A stretch of DNA of 64,000 nt from Helicobacter sp. 11S02629-2 (GCF_002272875.1 NZ_MLAN01000008.1:1-64000), one strand, 5' to 3'. Numbered from the stretch's first letter, positions 9,814-19,133 are shown. Program-made: numbers and translations. The notes: generated by a model from the sequence alone, not told the origin.

Positions 9814-10563
9814 CTACTCTGAAAGATACTTTTTTATAAACATAAAGTGCCTTAGGTGAAACATTAGCTCTCTCATCTGTCTATAGATTCTAAAAAGCTC
9901 TTTAACTATCTTAAAAGCTCCAATGTTTTGGTTTTTGGTCATGGTTATAGTTGTGTGCTGATTGTGTTCATTTGATATAACCAACTCTGGTACATAAACC
10001 ATCTCTACTACTCCATTTAAAAAAGAGTTGCTCATATAGTTATCAATTGGTATATAGACCTTTTTAGCATGTTTTATAAACTTCTTAGCGGCCTCTGGAG
10101 TTATGTAATAGCAAACTGCACTAAGTATAAGTTTAGGACAGTAGGCAAACCTTCTTCCAATTAATTTCATGGTATGAAAAGATGAAAGATGAAGTTTTAC
10201 ATAGCTATAAGGGGAGTTAAAACACTCTTTTATGCCCTTATCAAAGTAGCAGCCAAAACTGCAGTCATCTTCTAGCACAACTATAGGCTTATCTAACTCT
10301 ACACATTTTTCCCAAAGATAGTAGTGAGATGCAAAGCAAGCTATCTCAGTTTCACTAATTTCAGGTTGACGCCAAAGCTTGTTTAAAAACTTATCATGCC
10401 TTTTTATGAAACCATTTTGTTTTATAGAATCTGGAGTTTGTGCTTCAAAAAAGTGAAAAACTATCTCTGAGTCTTGATGCTTTTCTCTAAAACTTGCAAT
10501 ATTAGCCTCCATAGCTTCTTTTCTTGCAGTACTTTTTTTAAGATTTATTATAAAAGCATCCAT
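9814..10563 (-). CDS. GT25 family glycosyltransferase (LPS/LOS type)
   Basis: Glycosyltransferase family 25, the family of Neisseria LgtB and of the Helicobacter galactosyltransferases that build lipopolysaccharide chains. The 249 residues begin with the family opening FIINLKKSTARKEAMEANI. They carry SETEIACFASHYYLWEKC, followed by the acidic motif PIVVLEDDCSF (near residues 95-105) expected to bind metal and nucleotide sugar. The C-terminus is basic and probably lies on the inner face of the membrane. It stands alone between divergent neighbours. The sugar donor and acceptor cannot be read from sequence. With the GT42 and neuB genes further on, it suggests decorated LOS. Confidence 0.85.
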   Translation of the reverse strand: MDAFIINLKKSTARKEAMEANIASFREKHQDSEIVFHFFEAQTPDSIKQNGFIKRHDKFLNKLWRQPEISETEIACFASHYYLWEKCVELDKPIVVLEDDCSFGCYFDKGIKECFNSPYSYVKLHLSSFHTMKLIGRRFAYCPKLILSAVCYYITPEAAKKFIKHAKKVYIPIDNYMSNSFLNGVVEMVYVPELVISNEHNQHTTITMTKNQNIGAFKIVKELFRIYRQMRELMFHLRHFMFIKKYLSE

Positions 10564-10674
10564 TTTTTAAACTCACTTTGTATTTTTGTCGATTTTATAA
10601 GGTAAATATTATCACTTTTGATATTAAAATAACAGATAGCAAAAAAGTAACTTACATATAAAGAAGCCAATACT

Positions 10675-11256
10675 ATGAAACTAAAACTTGCCCTTTTAAC
10701 CATAACAGCTACCATACTTGCATTTAGTGCACCAATTTATGCCAAAAGTAAAACACCTCTTAATGAAAACTCACTTTTAAACTCACTAGGCATAAGCACA
10801 CAGCCTTCTTATATAGATCATATAGCTGAGAAAAGTGGTGTGTTTGTGGGCATAGGGGCAGCTACTAATAAGTTTGAACTAAAAAGCATAAGTGGGACTT
10901 TACTTCTAGGCTACACTCAGTTTTTTAATAAGTACTTGGGCATAAGGACTTATCTAAACTATGAGAGGGTGCCAAGTGACTACTATGGTGGTTTGAATAT
11001 AGATTTAATCTATGACATATTTCAAGGTGAAAAGCTAGGCTTTGGTGTGATAGTAGGCAGTAGTAATGGATACATAGCCTTCCCAAACAAAGAAGAAGGC
11101 TTTATAAGTCAAGTAAATGCCGGGGTTAGCTTTAGCTTTGATGGTGGGCACAACAGGCTTGAGCTGCTTGCTAGAATCCCACTTAATAACACTACTTTTA
11201 AAACCCTTCCAAAGGCCACTACACTTTACACTTTTAGCTATACCTATACTTTCTAA
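10675..11256 (+). CDS. Small outer-membrane beta-barrel protein
   Basis: A 193-residue protein with a signal peptide ending in FSAPIYAKS. The body of short alternating strands ends in a phenylalanine (SYTYTF), the typical C-terminal signature of outer-membrane beta-barrels. Segments such as GVFVGIGAATNKFEL, LLLGYTQFFNKYLGIRTYL and LGFGVIVGSSNG resemble Helicobacter outer-membrane proteins. I cannot assign a named family member or a ligand. It is transcribed alone, opposite to the GT25 gene and converging on topA. Confidence 0.7.
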   Translation: MKLKLALLTITATILAFSAPIYAKSKTPLNENSLLNSLGISTQPSYIDHIAEKSGVFVGIGAATNKFELKSISGTLLLGYTQFFNKYLGIRTYLNYERVPSDYYGGLNIDLIYDIFQGEKLGFGVIVGSSNGYIAFPNKEEGFISQVNAGVSFSFDGGHNRLELLARIPLNNTTFKTLPKATTLYTFSYTYTF

Positions 11257-11262
11257 GCTAGA

Positions 11263-11343
11263 TTCTAATCTTTAGAATCTATAACATCTTAATATTCTTA
11301 AAGATAAATCTTTGCAAGCCTCCTTCAAAGGAAGGCTTTCATG
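11263..11343. terminator. Hairpins between the outer-membrane protein gene and topA
   Basis: Two stem-loops follow the outer-membrane protein gene. The first is AGATTCTAA paired with TTAGAATCT (about 11264-11283). The second is AAGCCT-CCTT paired with AAGGAAGGCTT, with one bulge, near 11317-11340. Both lie between convergent genes, where termination is expected. U tracts are short, so this is a candidate only. Confidence 0.45.
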
Positions 11344-11449
11344 TACTTTGAAGCTAAGGTTAAGTTATCTTAGATTCTGTGCCTTGATATAAACTAGCTT
11401 AGTTAGCAACTAAGCCAAATATCATAACGACAAGATAAAATCCTAAATT

Positions 11450-13819
11450 TTAAATATCTTCTTCATGTTTGCACTTTATACAAACTGCTTTATTTTTACC
11501 CTTTTGACGCATAAGATAGCCGCACTTTTCACAGTGCTTATTAACTGGTTTAGTACTAGAGATAAAGTTACACTTTGGATAGTTAGAGCAGCCATAAAAC
11601 ACACTCCTTGCACGCTTTGCTACTATCTGCCCTCCACACTCTGGGCAAGGGACTTCTAAAGCGTCACTTTTTAAAGACTTGGTGTTTTTACACTTTGGAT
11701 AGTTAGAGCAAGCTAAAAACTCTCCATTCCTCCCTTGCTTTATAACCATGGGCGCGCCACATTTTTCACATACCTCATCAGTTGGAGTGGCATTAACCTC
11801 GCTTGTCTCTTTTTTTTCTTTCTTTATGTAGCGACACTTTGGATAGTTAGAACAACCCACAAAGTCGCCATATCTCCCACTTCTTAAAACCAAAGGCTCG
11901 CCACACTCTGGACACATCTCACCGGTTAATTCATGCTTTTTAAGTGAGACTATATTTTTCTCACCCTCTTCAAGCTTAGCACTAAATCCTTCATAAAAGT
12001 CCCAAAGCACTTCTTCCCAGTTAGTTGAGTGGCTTGCTATAGAATCAAGCTTAGATTCTAAGGCTGCTGAAAAGTTAGCATCTACTATCTCATTAAAGTT
12101 ATTTTCTAGCATGTCAGTTACGGTAAATGCCACTTCTTCAGTATGGATTTGCTTTTTTTCTATGGAAATATAGTTTCTATCACCTAGTAGTTTTATAGTT
12201 GGAGCATAGGTACTTGGACGGCCTATACCTAAAGATTCCATAGTTTTTATAAGGCTTGCTTCTGAGTATCTAGCTGGTGGCTCAGTAGTTTTAAGAGTTT
12301 CTTTTATAGGGTCAAATGCTATAGCTTCACCTTCTTTATAGCTTGGTAAAAGCTTGTCTTTATCCTCATTGCCCATCACTTTATAGAATCCATCAAAGAC
12401 TAAGCTTCGTCCAGTAGTTTTAAAAGTAGCACTTTTTGAACTTGCCAAAACGCTTAATGTGTCAAATACCGCACTAGTCATCTGCGTCGCCACAAAGCGG
12501 TTAAATATAAGCGTATAAAGCTTTAACTCATCATCTTTAAGATAGTCTTTTGCGATACTTGGCGTAAAGTCTATGTTGGTTGGGCGTATGGCCTCGTGTG
12601 CTTCCTGGGCGCCTTTAGCCTTTGAGACAAAGCTTCTTGGACTACTAACTAGATACTTATCTCCATACTTTTCTTTTATATAGCCCCTTAAAGCTGTGAG
12701 TGCTTCTTTGGCTATATTTAAGCTATCAGTTCTCATATAGGTTATAACACCTTGTAAGCCCTTATTAGTCTGTACTCCTTCATAAAGCCTTTGTGCCACA
12801 CTCATAGTTTTAGTCGGGCTAAAGCCCAAAACACTACTTGCACTTTGCTGCAAGCTTGAAGTCATAAAAGGCGCACTTGGGTTAGTTAGTCTTTGCTTTT
12901 TTTCTATGCTTGTGATTTTATAACTTTCATTTTTTAAGATGGTTAAAGCGGCGTCTACTTTTTCTTTTTCTAAAAAGCTAAGCTTTTCAATCTTTTCGCC
13001 TTTAAACTCATGCAGATCAAAACTTACATCTTTATCAAAAGCATTTATAAGATAGTAGTTTACTGGCTTAAAAGCCCTTATCTCTTTTTCTCTATCAACT
13101 AGGATTTTTAAAACGCTACTTTGCACACGTCCTGCACTAAGGCCTTTGTTTATCTTTTTAGCTAGAAGTCCTGAAAGCTTAAAGCCTACTATCCTATCAA
13201 GCAGTCTTCTTGCTTGCTGGGCGTTAACTTTATCCATATCTATGCTTCTTGGATTTTCTAGTGAGTTAGTAATAGCTTGCTTTGTTATCTCATGAAAGAC
13301 TATACGAGGAAAGCCTTCTATGTTTTCTTTTAAAGCCTCTATGATGTGAAAGCCTATAGCCTCACCTTCTCTATCTTCATCGGTTGCGATATAAGTAGTC
13401 TCGGCTATATCATGAAAGGCTTTTATCTTTTCTACTAGCTCTAAGTGATCTTTAGCTAGCTCATAAGTTGGGGTAAAACTATGATCTTTTATAGTTATGC
13501 CAAAGCGAGATTTTGGAAGATCCCTTATATGTCCTTTTGAAGCTATGACTTCATAGTCTTTGCCTAGAAAGTTTTTTATAGTTCTTGCCTTAGCTGGAGA
13601 TTCTACAATTATTAGATTCTTTAAAGTTTTGACTTTAGGCTTAGTGCTACTAGCACTCTTAGGAGTAGTGCTAGTTTTAAGTGCAGTTTTGCTAGGTGTT
13701 TTAGTAGTAGTTTTAGATGAAGTTTTAGTAGTTTTGGCTTTAGTCTTAGTGGTTTTAGAAGGTTTGGAATCTTTGGTGTCTATGGAAGAATCTTTTGTTT
13801 TGGAGTTAGCGTTTGGCAT
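11450..13819 (-). CDS. topA: DNA topoisomerase I with Lys/Thr-rich N-terminal tail
   Basis: Type IA topoisomerase that relaxes negative supercoils. The Toprim domain starts around residue 68 with NLIIVESPAKARTIKNFLG. The catalytic tyrosine lies in VITYMRTDSLNIA, and four C-terminal zinc ribbons are present, three ending in GCSNYPKC or ACSNYPKC and the last CEKCGYLM. About 65 residues before Toprim are almost only Lys, Thr, Ser, Pro and Ala (repeats like SKTTTKTPSKTALKTS), a positively charged tail that most TopA proteins lack. The ATG has AAGGATAA in front of it and no later Met precedes Toprim, so the tail is probably real. The tail may bind DNA, but that is inference. Confidence 0.95.
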   Translation of the reverse strand: MPNANSKTKDSSIDTKDSKPSKTTKTKAKTTKTSSKTTTKTPSKTALKTSTTPKSASSTKPKVKTLKNLIIVESPAKARTIKNFLGKDYEVIASKGHIRDLPKSRFGITIKDHSFTPTYELAKDHLELVEKIKAFHDIAETTYIATDEDREGEAIGFHIIEALKENIEGFPRIVFHEITKQAITNSLENPRSIDMDKVNAQQARRLLDRIVGFKLSGLLAKKINKGLSAGRVQSSVLKILVDREKEIRAFKPVNYYLINAFDKDVSFDLHEFKGEKIEKLSFLEKEKVDAALTILKNESYKITSIEKKQRLTNPSAPFMTSSLQQSASSVLGFSPTKTMSVAQRLYEGVQTNKGLQGVITYMRTDSLNIAKEALTALRGYIKEKYGDKYLVSSPRSFVSKAKGAQEAHEAIRPTNIDFTPSIAKDYLKDDELKLYTLIFNRFVATQMTSAVFDTLSVLASSKSATFKTTGRSLVFDGFYKVMGNEDKDKLLPSYKEGEAIAFDPIKETLKTTEPPARYSEASLIKTMESLGIGRPSTYAPTIKLLGDRNYISIEKKQIHTEEVAFTVTDMLENNFNEIVDANFSAALESKLDSIASHSTNWEEVLWDFYEGFSAKLEEGEKNIVSLKKHELTGEMCPECGEPLVLRSGRYGDFVGCSNYPKCRYIKKEKKETSEVNATPTDEVCEKCGAPMVIKQGRNGEFLACSNYPKCKNTKSLKSDALEVPCPECGGQIVAKRARSVFYGCSNYPKCNFISSTKPVNKHCEKCGYLMRQKGKNKAVCIKCKHEEDI

Positions 13820-13924
13820 ATTTATCCTTGTGTTTGATAAAAAAGTAATATTAAAGCTTTAATTATTCTAACTTAAGTAAATGTAACTTATAATCTATAC
13901 TTTAATTTATTGCAAGGATTTTGA

Positions 13925-15085
13925 TTGTTTTTTGGACGTCGTATATCAACCCATTTTGATTATGTCCTAATCTTACTCATCATCCCTTTAATTTTAGTTA
14001 GTACATTTTTGCTAAGTGAAACATCAACTGCCTTAATGTATCGTCAGTTAAGCTACTCTTTTTTAGGAATCTTTGTCTTTGTTTTTGTTTTTTTTGTCCC
14101 TTTTAGATACCTCTATAAAAGTGTCATAGCCTTTTATGTCATCTGTATACTACTTTTAATAGCCGTTGACTTAATAGGCACTACAAAGTTAGGTGCTCAA
14201 AGATGGATAAGCATAGGTGGCTTTTCTTTGCAGCCTAGTGAACCAGTAAAGATAGCCATCATCTTGCTTTTAGCCCACTACATCCACCACAACCCTCCTC
14301 CAAAAGGAGGCTATGGAATCTTAGAGTTTTGTAAGATTAGCTTTTTTATCCTCTTGCCTTTTTTGCTAATCCTTAAAGAACCAGACCTTGGAACTGCCCT
14401 AGTAGTTTTAATCATGGGTTATGGCATGCTTTTTATCATAGGGGTTAACAAAAAGATATGGATAACTATCATAGTAGTTATAGTCATCTTTGTGCCTATA
14501 GCCTATAAGTTTGAGATAGTTTTAAAAAAGTACCAAATAGATAGAATCCAAACGCTTATAAGTGGCAAGCCAAAGGCTCAAGTTTATCAAAGCCTTATAG
14601 CTGTAGGAAGTGGGGGCTTAACTGGGAAGAGTAAAGAAGATTCCACTCAGTCTAATCTTAAGTTTTTGCCAATTGCTACGAGTGATTTTATCTTTGCCCA
14701 CTTTGCAGAACGCTTTGGCTTTATAGGCTCTTTAATCCTCATCATCCTTTATATGTCTATAGTTGTACACATCTTTTCTTTTTGTTTTATAGAGAGTAAG
14801 GACTACTTCATGCGGGTCATTGCCAGCTGTGTAGCCTTACTTTTTTTTATATATGTGATAGTTAATATCGGTATGACTATAGAGTTAGCTCCAGTAGTTG
14901 GCATACCTCTGCCACTTTTTAGTTATGGGGGGTCTAGCTTTATAACCTTCATAGTACTTTTAGCCATGCTAGAGAATGCAAAGGTGTTTCGTTTTGAACT
15001 TTCTTACAATCCAGATAGTAACAATACTAACCTTTTTGGAAAGATAGGATCCATTATCAAAAGGAAAAATAACCTTTTTAGATAG
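13925..15085 (+). CDS. rodA: RodA peptidoglycan polymerase (SEDS family)
   Basis: Membrane glycosyltransferase of the RodA/FtsW/SpoVE (SEDS) family that polymerises lipid II during cell elongation. The 386 residues have about ten membrane segments. The hallmarks are GAQRWISIGGFSLQPSEPVKI near residue 97, LKEPDLGTALV near 155, and the C-terminal VGIPLPLFSYGGSSF. It is closer to RodA than FtsW in length and in the QPSE motif. The start is TTG at 13925, eight bases after AAGGA. The catalase-like gene follows after 41 bases on the same strand and may share the transcript. Confidence 0.92.
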   Translation: MFFGRRISTHFDYVLILLIIPLILVSTFLLSETSTALMYRQLSYSFLGIFVFVFVFFVPFRYLYKSVIAFYVICILLLIAVDLIGTTKLGAQRWISIGGFSLQPSEPVKIAIILLLAHYIHHNPPPKGGYGILEFCKISFFILLPFLLILKEPDLGTALVVLIMGYGMLFIIGVNKKIWITIIVVIVIFVPIAYKFEIVLKKYQIDRIQTLISGKPKAQVYQSLIAVGSGGLTGKSKEDSTQSNLKFLPIATSDFIFAHFAERFGFIGSLILIILYMSIVVHIFSFCFIESKDYFMRVIASCVALLFFIYVIVNIGMTIELAPVVGIPLPLFSYGGSSFITFIVLLAMLENAKVFRFELSYNPDSNNTNLFGKIGSIIKRKNNLFR

Positions 15086-15126
15086 AATGAGAAAATATTA
15101 ACTAAAATTAACAAAGGATGACCCAC

Positions 15127-16131
15127 ATGAGAAAGATTTCAAAAGTATGCATATTAAGCGCTCTGCTTTTAGGCTTTAGTGCCTTTGTTAGTGCTGCAGA
15201 GCCTGGAGCTTCTTCAAACCCTAGTAAGGTAGATACTAGTGCTGAAAACTTCGCCAAGGCTTTTCACACAGTGGCAGGCAAGTTTGATGGTAAGCATAAG
15301 ATTAACCACACTAAAGGCTTTTCTGCTATAGGTGAGTTTAAAGCAGCTAGCAACTTAAAAGACTTTTATGATATACCTATGCTAACAAGTAAAGGCAAGA
15401 TAGAAGCACAAGTTAGATACTCAGTAGGCGGCCCTAACCCTAATGGAAGCGATAAAACTCCGGGTCTTGGATTTGGCATAAAGCTAAAGGGTAATGGCAG
15501 TGAGTGGGATATGGCCTTAGCTAGTGCACCTATAAACTTTGCTAAGACTAAAGAGCAGTTCATAGGCTTTTTGCAGTCTAGATTCCCAGATAAAGACGGC
15601 AAAGTCAATCCTAAAAAGTTTGAAGAGTTTGTCAAAACTTCAAAGCCAGCACAAAGATTTTTAGCCTACAACAAGATAAGAGGTATATCAAAATCTGTAT
15701 CTAATGTAGCCTACTACAGCCTTCATGCCTTTATGTTTAAAACTGCAGATAATAAGATGCAGCCTGCTAGATTTATCTTTGTGCCAGCGCGTGGTGAAAG
15801 AACACTAAGCAAAGAAGAGCTAGCTAAAACTAAAGACAACTACCTTGAAGACACTTTCAAAAAAGACCTTAAAAAAGGAAGCGTGAAGTACTACATGTAC
15901 ATAATCCCAGCTAGAACTGATGATGTTATAGATGATACTTCTATGCCTTGGGATGACTTGCATGCAAAAATCTACGTAGGAACTTTAAGCGTTACTAAGT
16001 ATGAAGGTCATAAGTTTGCTCAAGATGTATTTATACCGGGTGTTATGCCTAAAGGTGTAGCTGCACCAAAAGATGAACTTTTCCAGCTAAGAAACCACGT
16101 TTATGGAATCACTTTTAGTGAGAGACAATAA
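15127..16131 (+). CDS. Periplasmic catalase-like (catalase-related peroxidase) protein
   Basis: Heme-catalase superfamily member of the short catalase-related peroxidase type, like the catalase-like protein HP0485 of H. pylori. The 334 residues begin with a signal peptide (MRKISKVCILSALLLGF to SAFVSAA) and are therefore likely periplasmic. The distal-side motif INHTKGFSAIGEF contains the expected catalytic His, and APINFAKT holds the region of the distal Asn. The protein is shorter than a full catalase and lacks its C-terminal domains. An ATG nine bases upstream (15118) directly abuts the ribosome binding site AAAGG, so 15127 is the better start. Whether it degrades peroxide or uses it as an oxidant cannot be told. 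Confidence 0.85.
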   Translation: MRKISKVCILSALLLGFSAFVSAAEPGASSNPSKVDTSAENFAKAFHTVAGKFDGKHKINHTKGFSAIGEFKAASNLKDFYDIPMLTSKGKIEAQVRYSVGGPNPNGSDKTPGLGFGIKLKGNGSEWDMALASAPINFAKTKEQFIGFLQSRFPDKDGKVNPKKFEEFVKTSKPAQRFLAYNKIRGISKSVSNVAYYSLHAFMFKTADNKMQPARFIFVPARGERTLSKEELAKTKDNYLEDTFKKDLKKGSVKYYMYIIPARTDDVIDDTSMPWDDLHAKIYVGTLSVTKYEGHKFAQDVFIPGVMPKGVAAPKDELFQLRNHVYGITFSERQ

Positions 16132-16450
16132 GGCTTTTAAAAAAGACTAGATTCTATGCTTAATCTTGAATCATTTTAAGATACAAGATTAAGTTAGCTA
16201 CAAAGTCACAAATTATACAAACATGCTGCACTATCACTCACATCTTAGAGTGGGTTCAATCAGCAGGTTCAATCACCCACCTAATAATAGGTCTTTAACT
16301 AACAACCAAAAAATCTAAGCACATCATAGGCTTTTAACCTAGAGTGTGAAAAAAGTTCTTCTAGTGTTAATATTTATCCATGCCATAAATTCTAACAAAA
16401 ATGCATAATGCTAGAATCTACTTACACTTTTATATAACAAGGAGAAAGCC
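16132..16450. other. Intergenic region with inverted and direct repeats
   Basis: A stem CTTAATCTTG (16159-16168) pairs with CAAGATTAAG (16184-16193) just after the catalase-like gene and may end its transcript. Further on, GGTTCAATCA occurs twice (16253-16262 and 16266-16275), enclosed by GTGGG and CCCAC, followed by the small hairpin ACCTA/TAGGT near 16279-16292. This compact structure could be a small RNA or a remnant. No open reading frame is supported. Confidence 0.45.
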
Positions 16451-17374
16451 ATGGACAGAAGAGAGTTTATGCAAAACACTATGATAGCAGCTGGAGTTAT
16501 GGCAGGGGGCTTAGGACTTATGGGGACAAATGCACTAGGTGAAACAAAGCATATAAAAGATAGCATAAATAGCAAAGTTAACATTCCAAATATAACGCTT
16601 AATAATGGCGTAAAGATGCCTCTCCTTGGCTATGGCACTTATAAGATTGGAAAAGATATAGCTACTCGTTGCACTCTTGAAGCACTAGAAGTTGGTTATA
16701 GACTTATAGACACAGCTGAGCTTTATAAAAACGAAGAAGAAATCGGCACAGGTTTAAAAGAAAGTGCTGTACCTAGAAAAGAGCTTTTTATAACCACTAA
16801 GCTATCTCATGATATGAGTTATAAAGAGACCTTTAAAGCAGTTGACTTAGCCCTTAAAAAGCTACAAGTTGACTATCTAGACTTACTTTTAATCCACATG
16901 GCTTTCCAAGATTCTGTGCAGATGTATAAGGCCATGGAAGAGCTTTATCACAAAGGAATCTTAAAAAGCATAGGCATCTCAAACTTTAAAGCCAAAAAGT
17001 ATACAAGTTTTATAAAGGAGGTGAAGATAACCCCTATGGTAAACCAGATGGAAACTCACGTCTTTTATATGCAGCGTGAGCTTCGCAAAGTTATGAAAGA
17101 TACTGTACTAGAGGCATGGAGTCCCTTTGCACAAGGAAGAAATGGCTTTTTTGCTAAGCCAGTTTTAGAAAGCATAGCTAGAAAACACAACAAAACTGTG
17201 GCACAAGTCGGCTTAAGATTCCTAATCCAAAACAACATCGTTGCCATACCAAAAACTACTCACAAAAAACGCATGATAGAAAATATAGACATATTTGACT
17301 TCAGTCTTGATAGTGAGGATATGGCAAATATCGCCAAGCTTGAGACTAACAAGTCACTTTTTGGCTGGTATTAA
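16451..17374 (+). CDS. Tat-exported aldo-keto reductase
   Basis: NAD(P)H-dependent aldo-keto reductase, similar to 2,5-diketo-gluconate reductases. It starts with a twin-arginine signal (MDRREFMQNTMIAAG plus a Gly/Ala-rich hydrophobic stretch), so the folded, cofactor-loaded enzyme is probably sent to the periplasm. The catalytic tetrad is visible: Asp and Tyr in DTAELYKNEEEIG, Lys in FITTKLS and His in LLLIHMAF. The cofactor-binding end IPKTTHKKRMIENI is also present. The start follows AAGGAGAAAGCC. It is unusual for this cytoplasmic family to carry a Tat signal; the physiological substrate is unknown. Confidence 0.9.
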   Translation: MDRREFMQNTMIAAGVMAGGLGLMGTNALGETKHIKDSINSKVNIPNITLNNGVKMPLLGYGTYKIGKDIATRCTLEALEVGYRLIDTAELYKNEEEIGTGLKESAVPRKELFITTKLSHDMSYKETFKAVDLALKKLQVDYLDLLLIHMAFQDSVQMYKAMEELYHKGILKSIGISNFKAKKYTSFIKEVKITPMVNQMETHVFYMQRELRKVMKDTVLEAWSPFAQGRNGFFAKPVLESIARKHNKTVAQVGLRFLIQNNIVAIPKTTHKKRMIENIDIFDFSLDSEDMANIAKLETNKSLFGWY

Positions 17375-17382
17375 CCTTTAAG

Positions 17383-17412
17383 TATTAGGATTTTTAAAGT
17401 CCTAATAGCTTT
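17383..17412. terminator. Stem-loop after the aldo-keto reductase gene
   Basis: TATTAGGA (17383-17390) pairs with TCCTAATA (17400-17407), followed by GCTTTTA. It lies eight bases after the stop codon of the aldo-keto reductase and before the convergent uvrC, and is a reasonable intrinsic terminator. Confidence 0.5.
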
Positions 17413-17432
17413 TATATTTATCACAAGCTAGA

Positions 17433-17465
17433 TAGAGATACTTAAAAAAGCGACATTAGCCCCTA
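17433..17465. repeat. Second copy of a 33-bp uvrC-internal sequence
   Basis: This segment matches 17693-17725 at 32 of 33 positions in the same orientation, exactly 260 bp apart. The far copy encodes the residues GANVALLSIS inside uvrC. Here the copy lies at the very 3' end of uvrC and supplies its TAG stop codon. Confidence 0.9.
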
Positions 17466-19133
17466 CTCTCCTCTCACACCCTTGGCACCTGTAAGGCCTT
17501 TTACCTTCCTTTCTCTATGAAAAGTTATAGCAAAGCGATGGGCCTCGTCGCGGAGTTTTTGCAAAAACTGCAGCATTGGATTTTTAACATCTAGTCTTAA
17601 CTCTAAGATATGATCACTATCTTTTGAAAAGTAGCGTAATATATCTTTTGCCCCACCTTTAGCACGGTAAGCCTTAGCGTCTCTTTTTTCTTTAGAGATA
17701 CTTAAAAGAGCGACATTAGCCCCTATAGATTCTATAGCTTTTTTGGCTATCTTTAACTGCACAGCACCTCCATCAAGCACCCACAAATCAGGTGGAAAGT
17801 CAGTCTTGAAACTATGTGCCCTTCTAGTTAACATCTCAGTAGTTTGACTTATCTCATCTTTACCTTCTAGCTTATAGCGTCTATAGCTAGAAGTATCAAA
17901 GTCCTCGCCTACAAATGCCACTTTTGCGCCCACACAGTAAGTCCCAGCGTGGTGGCTTGTATCAAAAACTTCTACTTTTTCTATCCTTTTAGAATCTAAA
18001 AGTGTGGCTATCTCATTTAAAGCAAGCTCAGTTTTTGAAGTCTTATTAAGCAAGGTATTTTTAGCGTTACTGCAAGCTAGCTCACAAAGGGCTTTTTTAA
18101 AGCCTTTTTTTGGACTAGTAAGCGTGAGATTAAGCCCGCTTAAATCTTCACTCAAGCTTTCAAACTCACTCTCTTCTAGATTAGCTAAAACTATCTCATT
18201 AGCAAAGTTATCAACATGTTTAAGATTTAAGATAGCCTGCTTATAAACTGCTACTTTATCTTCATTCCTTGCTTTAAAAACTAGCTTATCACTACTTATA
18301 ACACGCCCTTCACGCATGAAAAGTTTAAATAAGATTCCATACTTTTCATCACTTTCAAAGCCTAGTATGTCAAGGTTTTGCTTGTGTTTAGAATCTAGTT
18401 TGGAGTAAAGCCTAACATCATCAAGCACCTCATAAGCATGCTTACAAGCTCCTGCTTCTTCATATAAAAGCTTTTTAGAACAAGCTAGCATATAAGACTT
18501 TAAGGCCTGTTTTAGCCTGTGTGGGTTTTGTAAGTACTCTAAGGTCTTATCTGCAAGCACTTTATACTCTTTTTCTTTTCCAAACTCACACACACCAAGG
18601 CATTTATTAAGCTGGTAGTAAAGGCAGACATTTTTACCTTTAGCACAACTTGCATTTTGAACTAGCGGCAAAAGCGTATAAAGGGCGTTTAAAACAAAGC
18701 TTGCACCCTTTGTAAAAGGACCAAAGTAAAAGACATTTTTTTTCTTATCCATCTTGCGCGTGATGACTGGGCGTGGGTAGCATGCACCCATATCTAGCAT
18801 GATGTAAGGGTAGGTTTTATCATCACGAAGCAAGATGTTGTACTTTGGATTTTGCGACTTTATAAAGCTGTTTTCTAAGATCAAAGCTTCTTGCTCGCTA
18901 TCTACTATGGTGTATCTTAGAGAGTGTGCTTCTTTTATCATCTTTTGGATTCTAAGAGAGTTTGCTGGGTTTGGAAGGAGTGCGTTTTTTTCTACATTTA
19001 GGATAAAGTAGCTTTTTACGCGTGACTTTAGATTCTTAGCCTTACCTACATAAAGCAAAGCGTTATGCACATCAAAGTACTGATAGATGCCCGGCAAAGT
19101 TGGCAGGTCTTTAACATCTTCTAGTAAACTCAA
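17463..19133 (-). CDS. uvrC: UvrC excinuclease subunit, C-terminus apparently lost
   Basis: Dual-incision nuclease of UvrABC nucleotide excision repair. The GIY-YIG domain is at residues 10-90 (LPGIYQYFDVHNALLYVGKAK). A UvrB-contact helix lies near 200-230 and the RNase H-like nuclease domain around 380-540 has VEVFDTSHHAGT and LWVLDGGAVQLKIA. The protein stops at 556 residues right after DEAHRFAITFHRERK, whereas family members continue with two helix-hairpin-helix motifs that bind DNA. The stop codon lies in a 33-bp copy of an internal uvrC sequence, so a rearrangement probably removed the end. Activity, especially 5' incision, may be affected. Confidence 0.92.
   Translation of the reverse strand: MSLLEDVKDLPTLPGIYQYFDVHNALLYVGKAKNLKSRVKSYFILNVEKNALLPNPANSLRIQKMIKEAHSLRYTIVDSEQEALILENSFIKSQNPKYNILLRDDKTYPYIMLDMGACYPRPVITRKMDKKKNVFYFGPFTKGASFVLNALYTLLPLVQNASCAKGKNVCLYYQLNKCLGVCEFGKEKEYKVLADKTLEYLQNPHRLKQALKSYMLACSKKLLYEEAGACKHAYEVLDDVRLYSKLDSKHKQNLDILGFESDEKYGILFKLFMREGRVISSDKLVFKARNEDKVAVYKQAILNLKHVDNFANEIVLANLEESEFESLSEDLSGLNLTLTSPKKGFKKALCELACSNAKNTLLNKTSKTELALNEIATLLDSKRIEKVEVFDTSHHAGTYCVGAKVAFVGEDFDTSSYRRYKLEGKDEISQTTEMLTRRAHSFKTDFPPDLWVLDGGAVQLKIAKKAIESIGANVALLSISKEKRDAKAYRAKGGAKDILRYFSKDSDHILELRLDVKNPMLQFLQKLRDEAHRFAITFHRERKVKGLTGAKGVRGE

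Noticed and set aside
13560-13862. Rightward 100-aa Leu/Val-rich frame opposite the start of topA
   Set aside because: It is antisense to the Lys/Thr-rich tail and hydrophobic only because of that codon pattern; no ribosome binding site.
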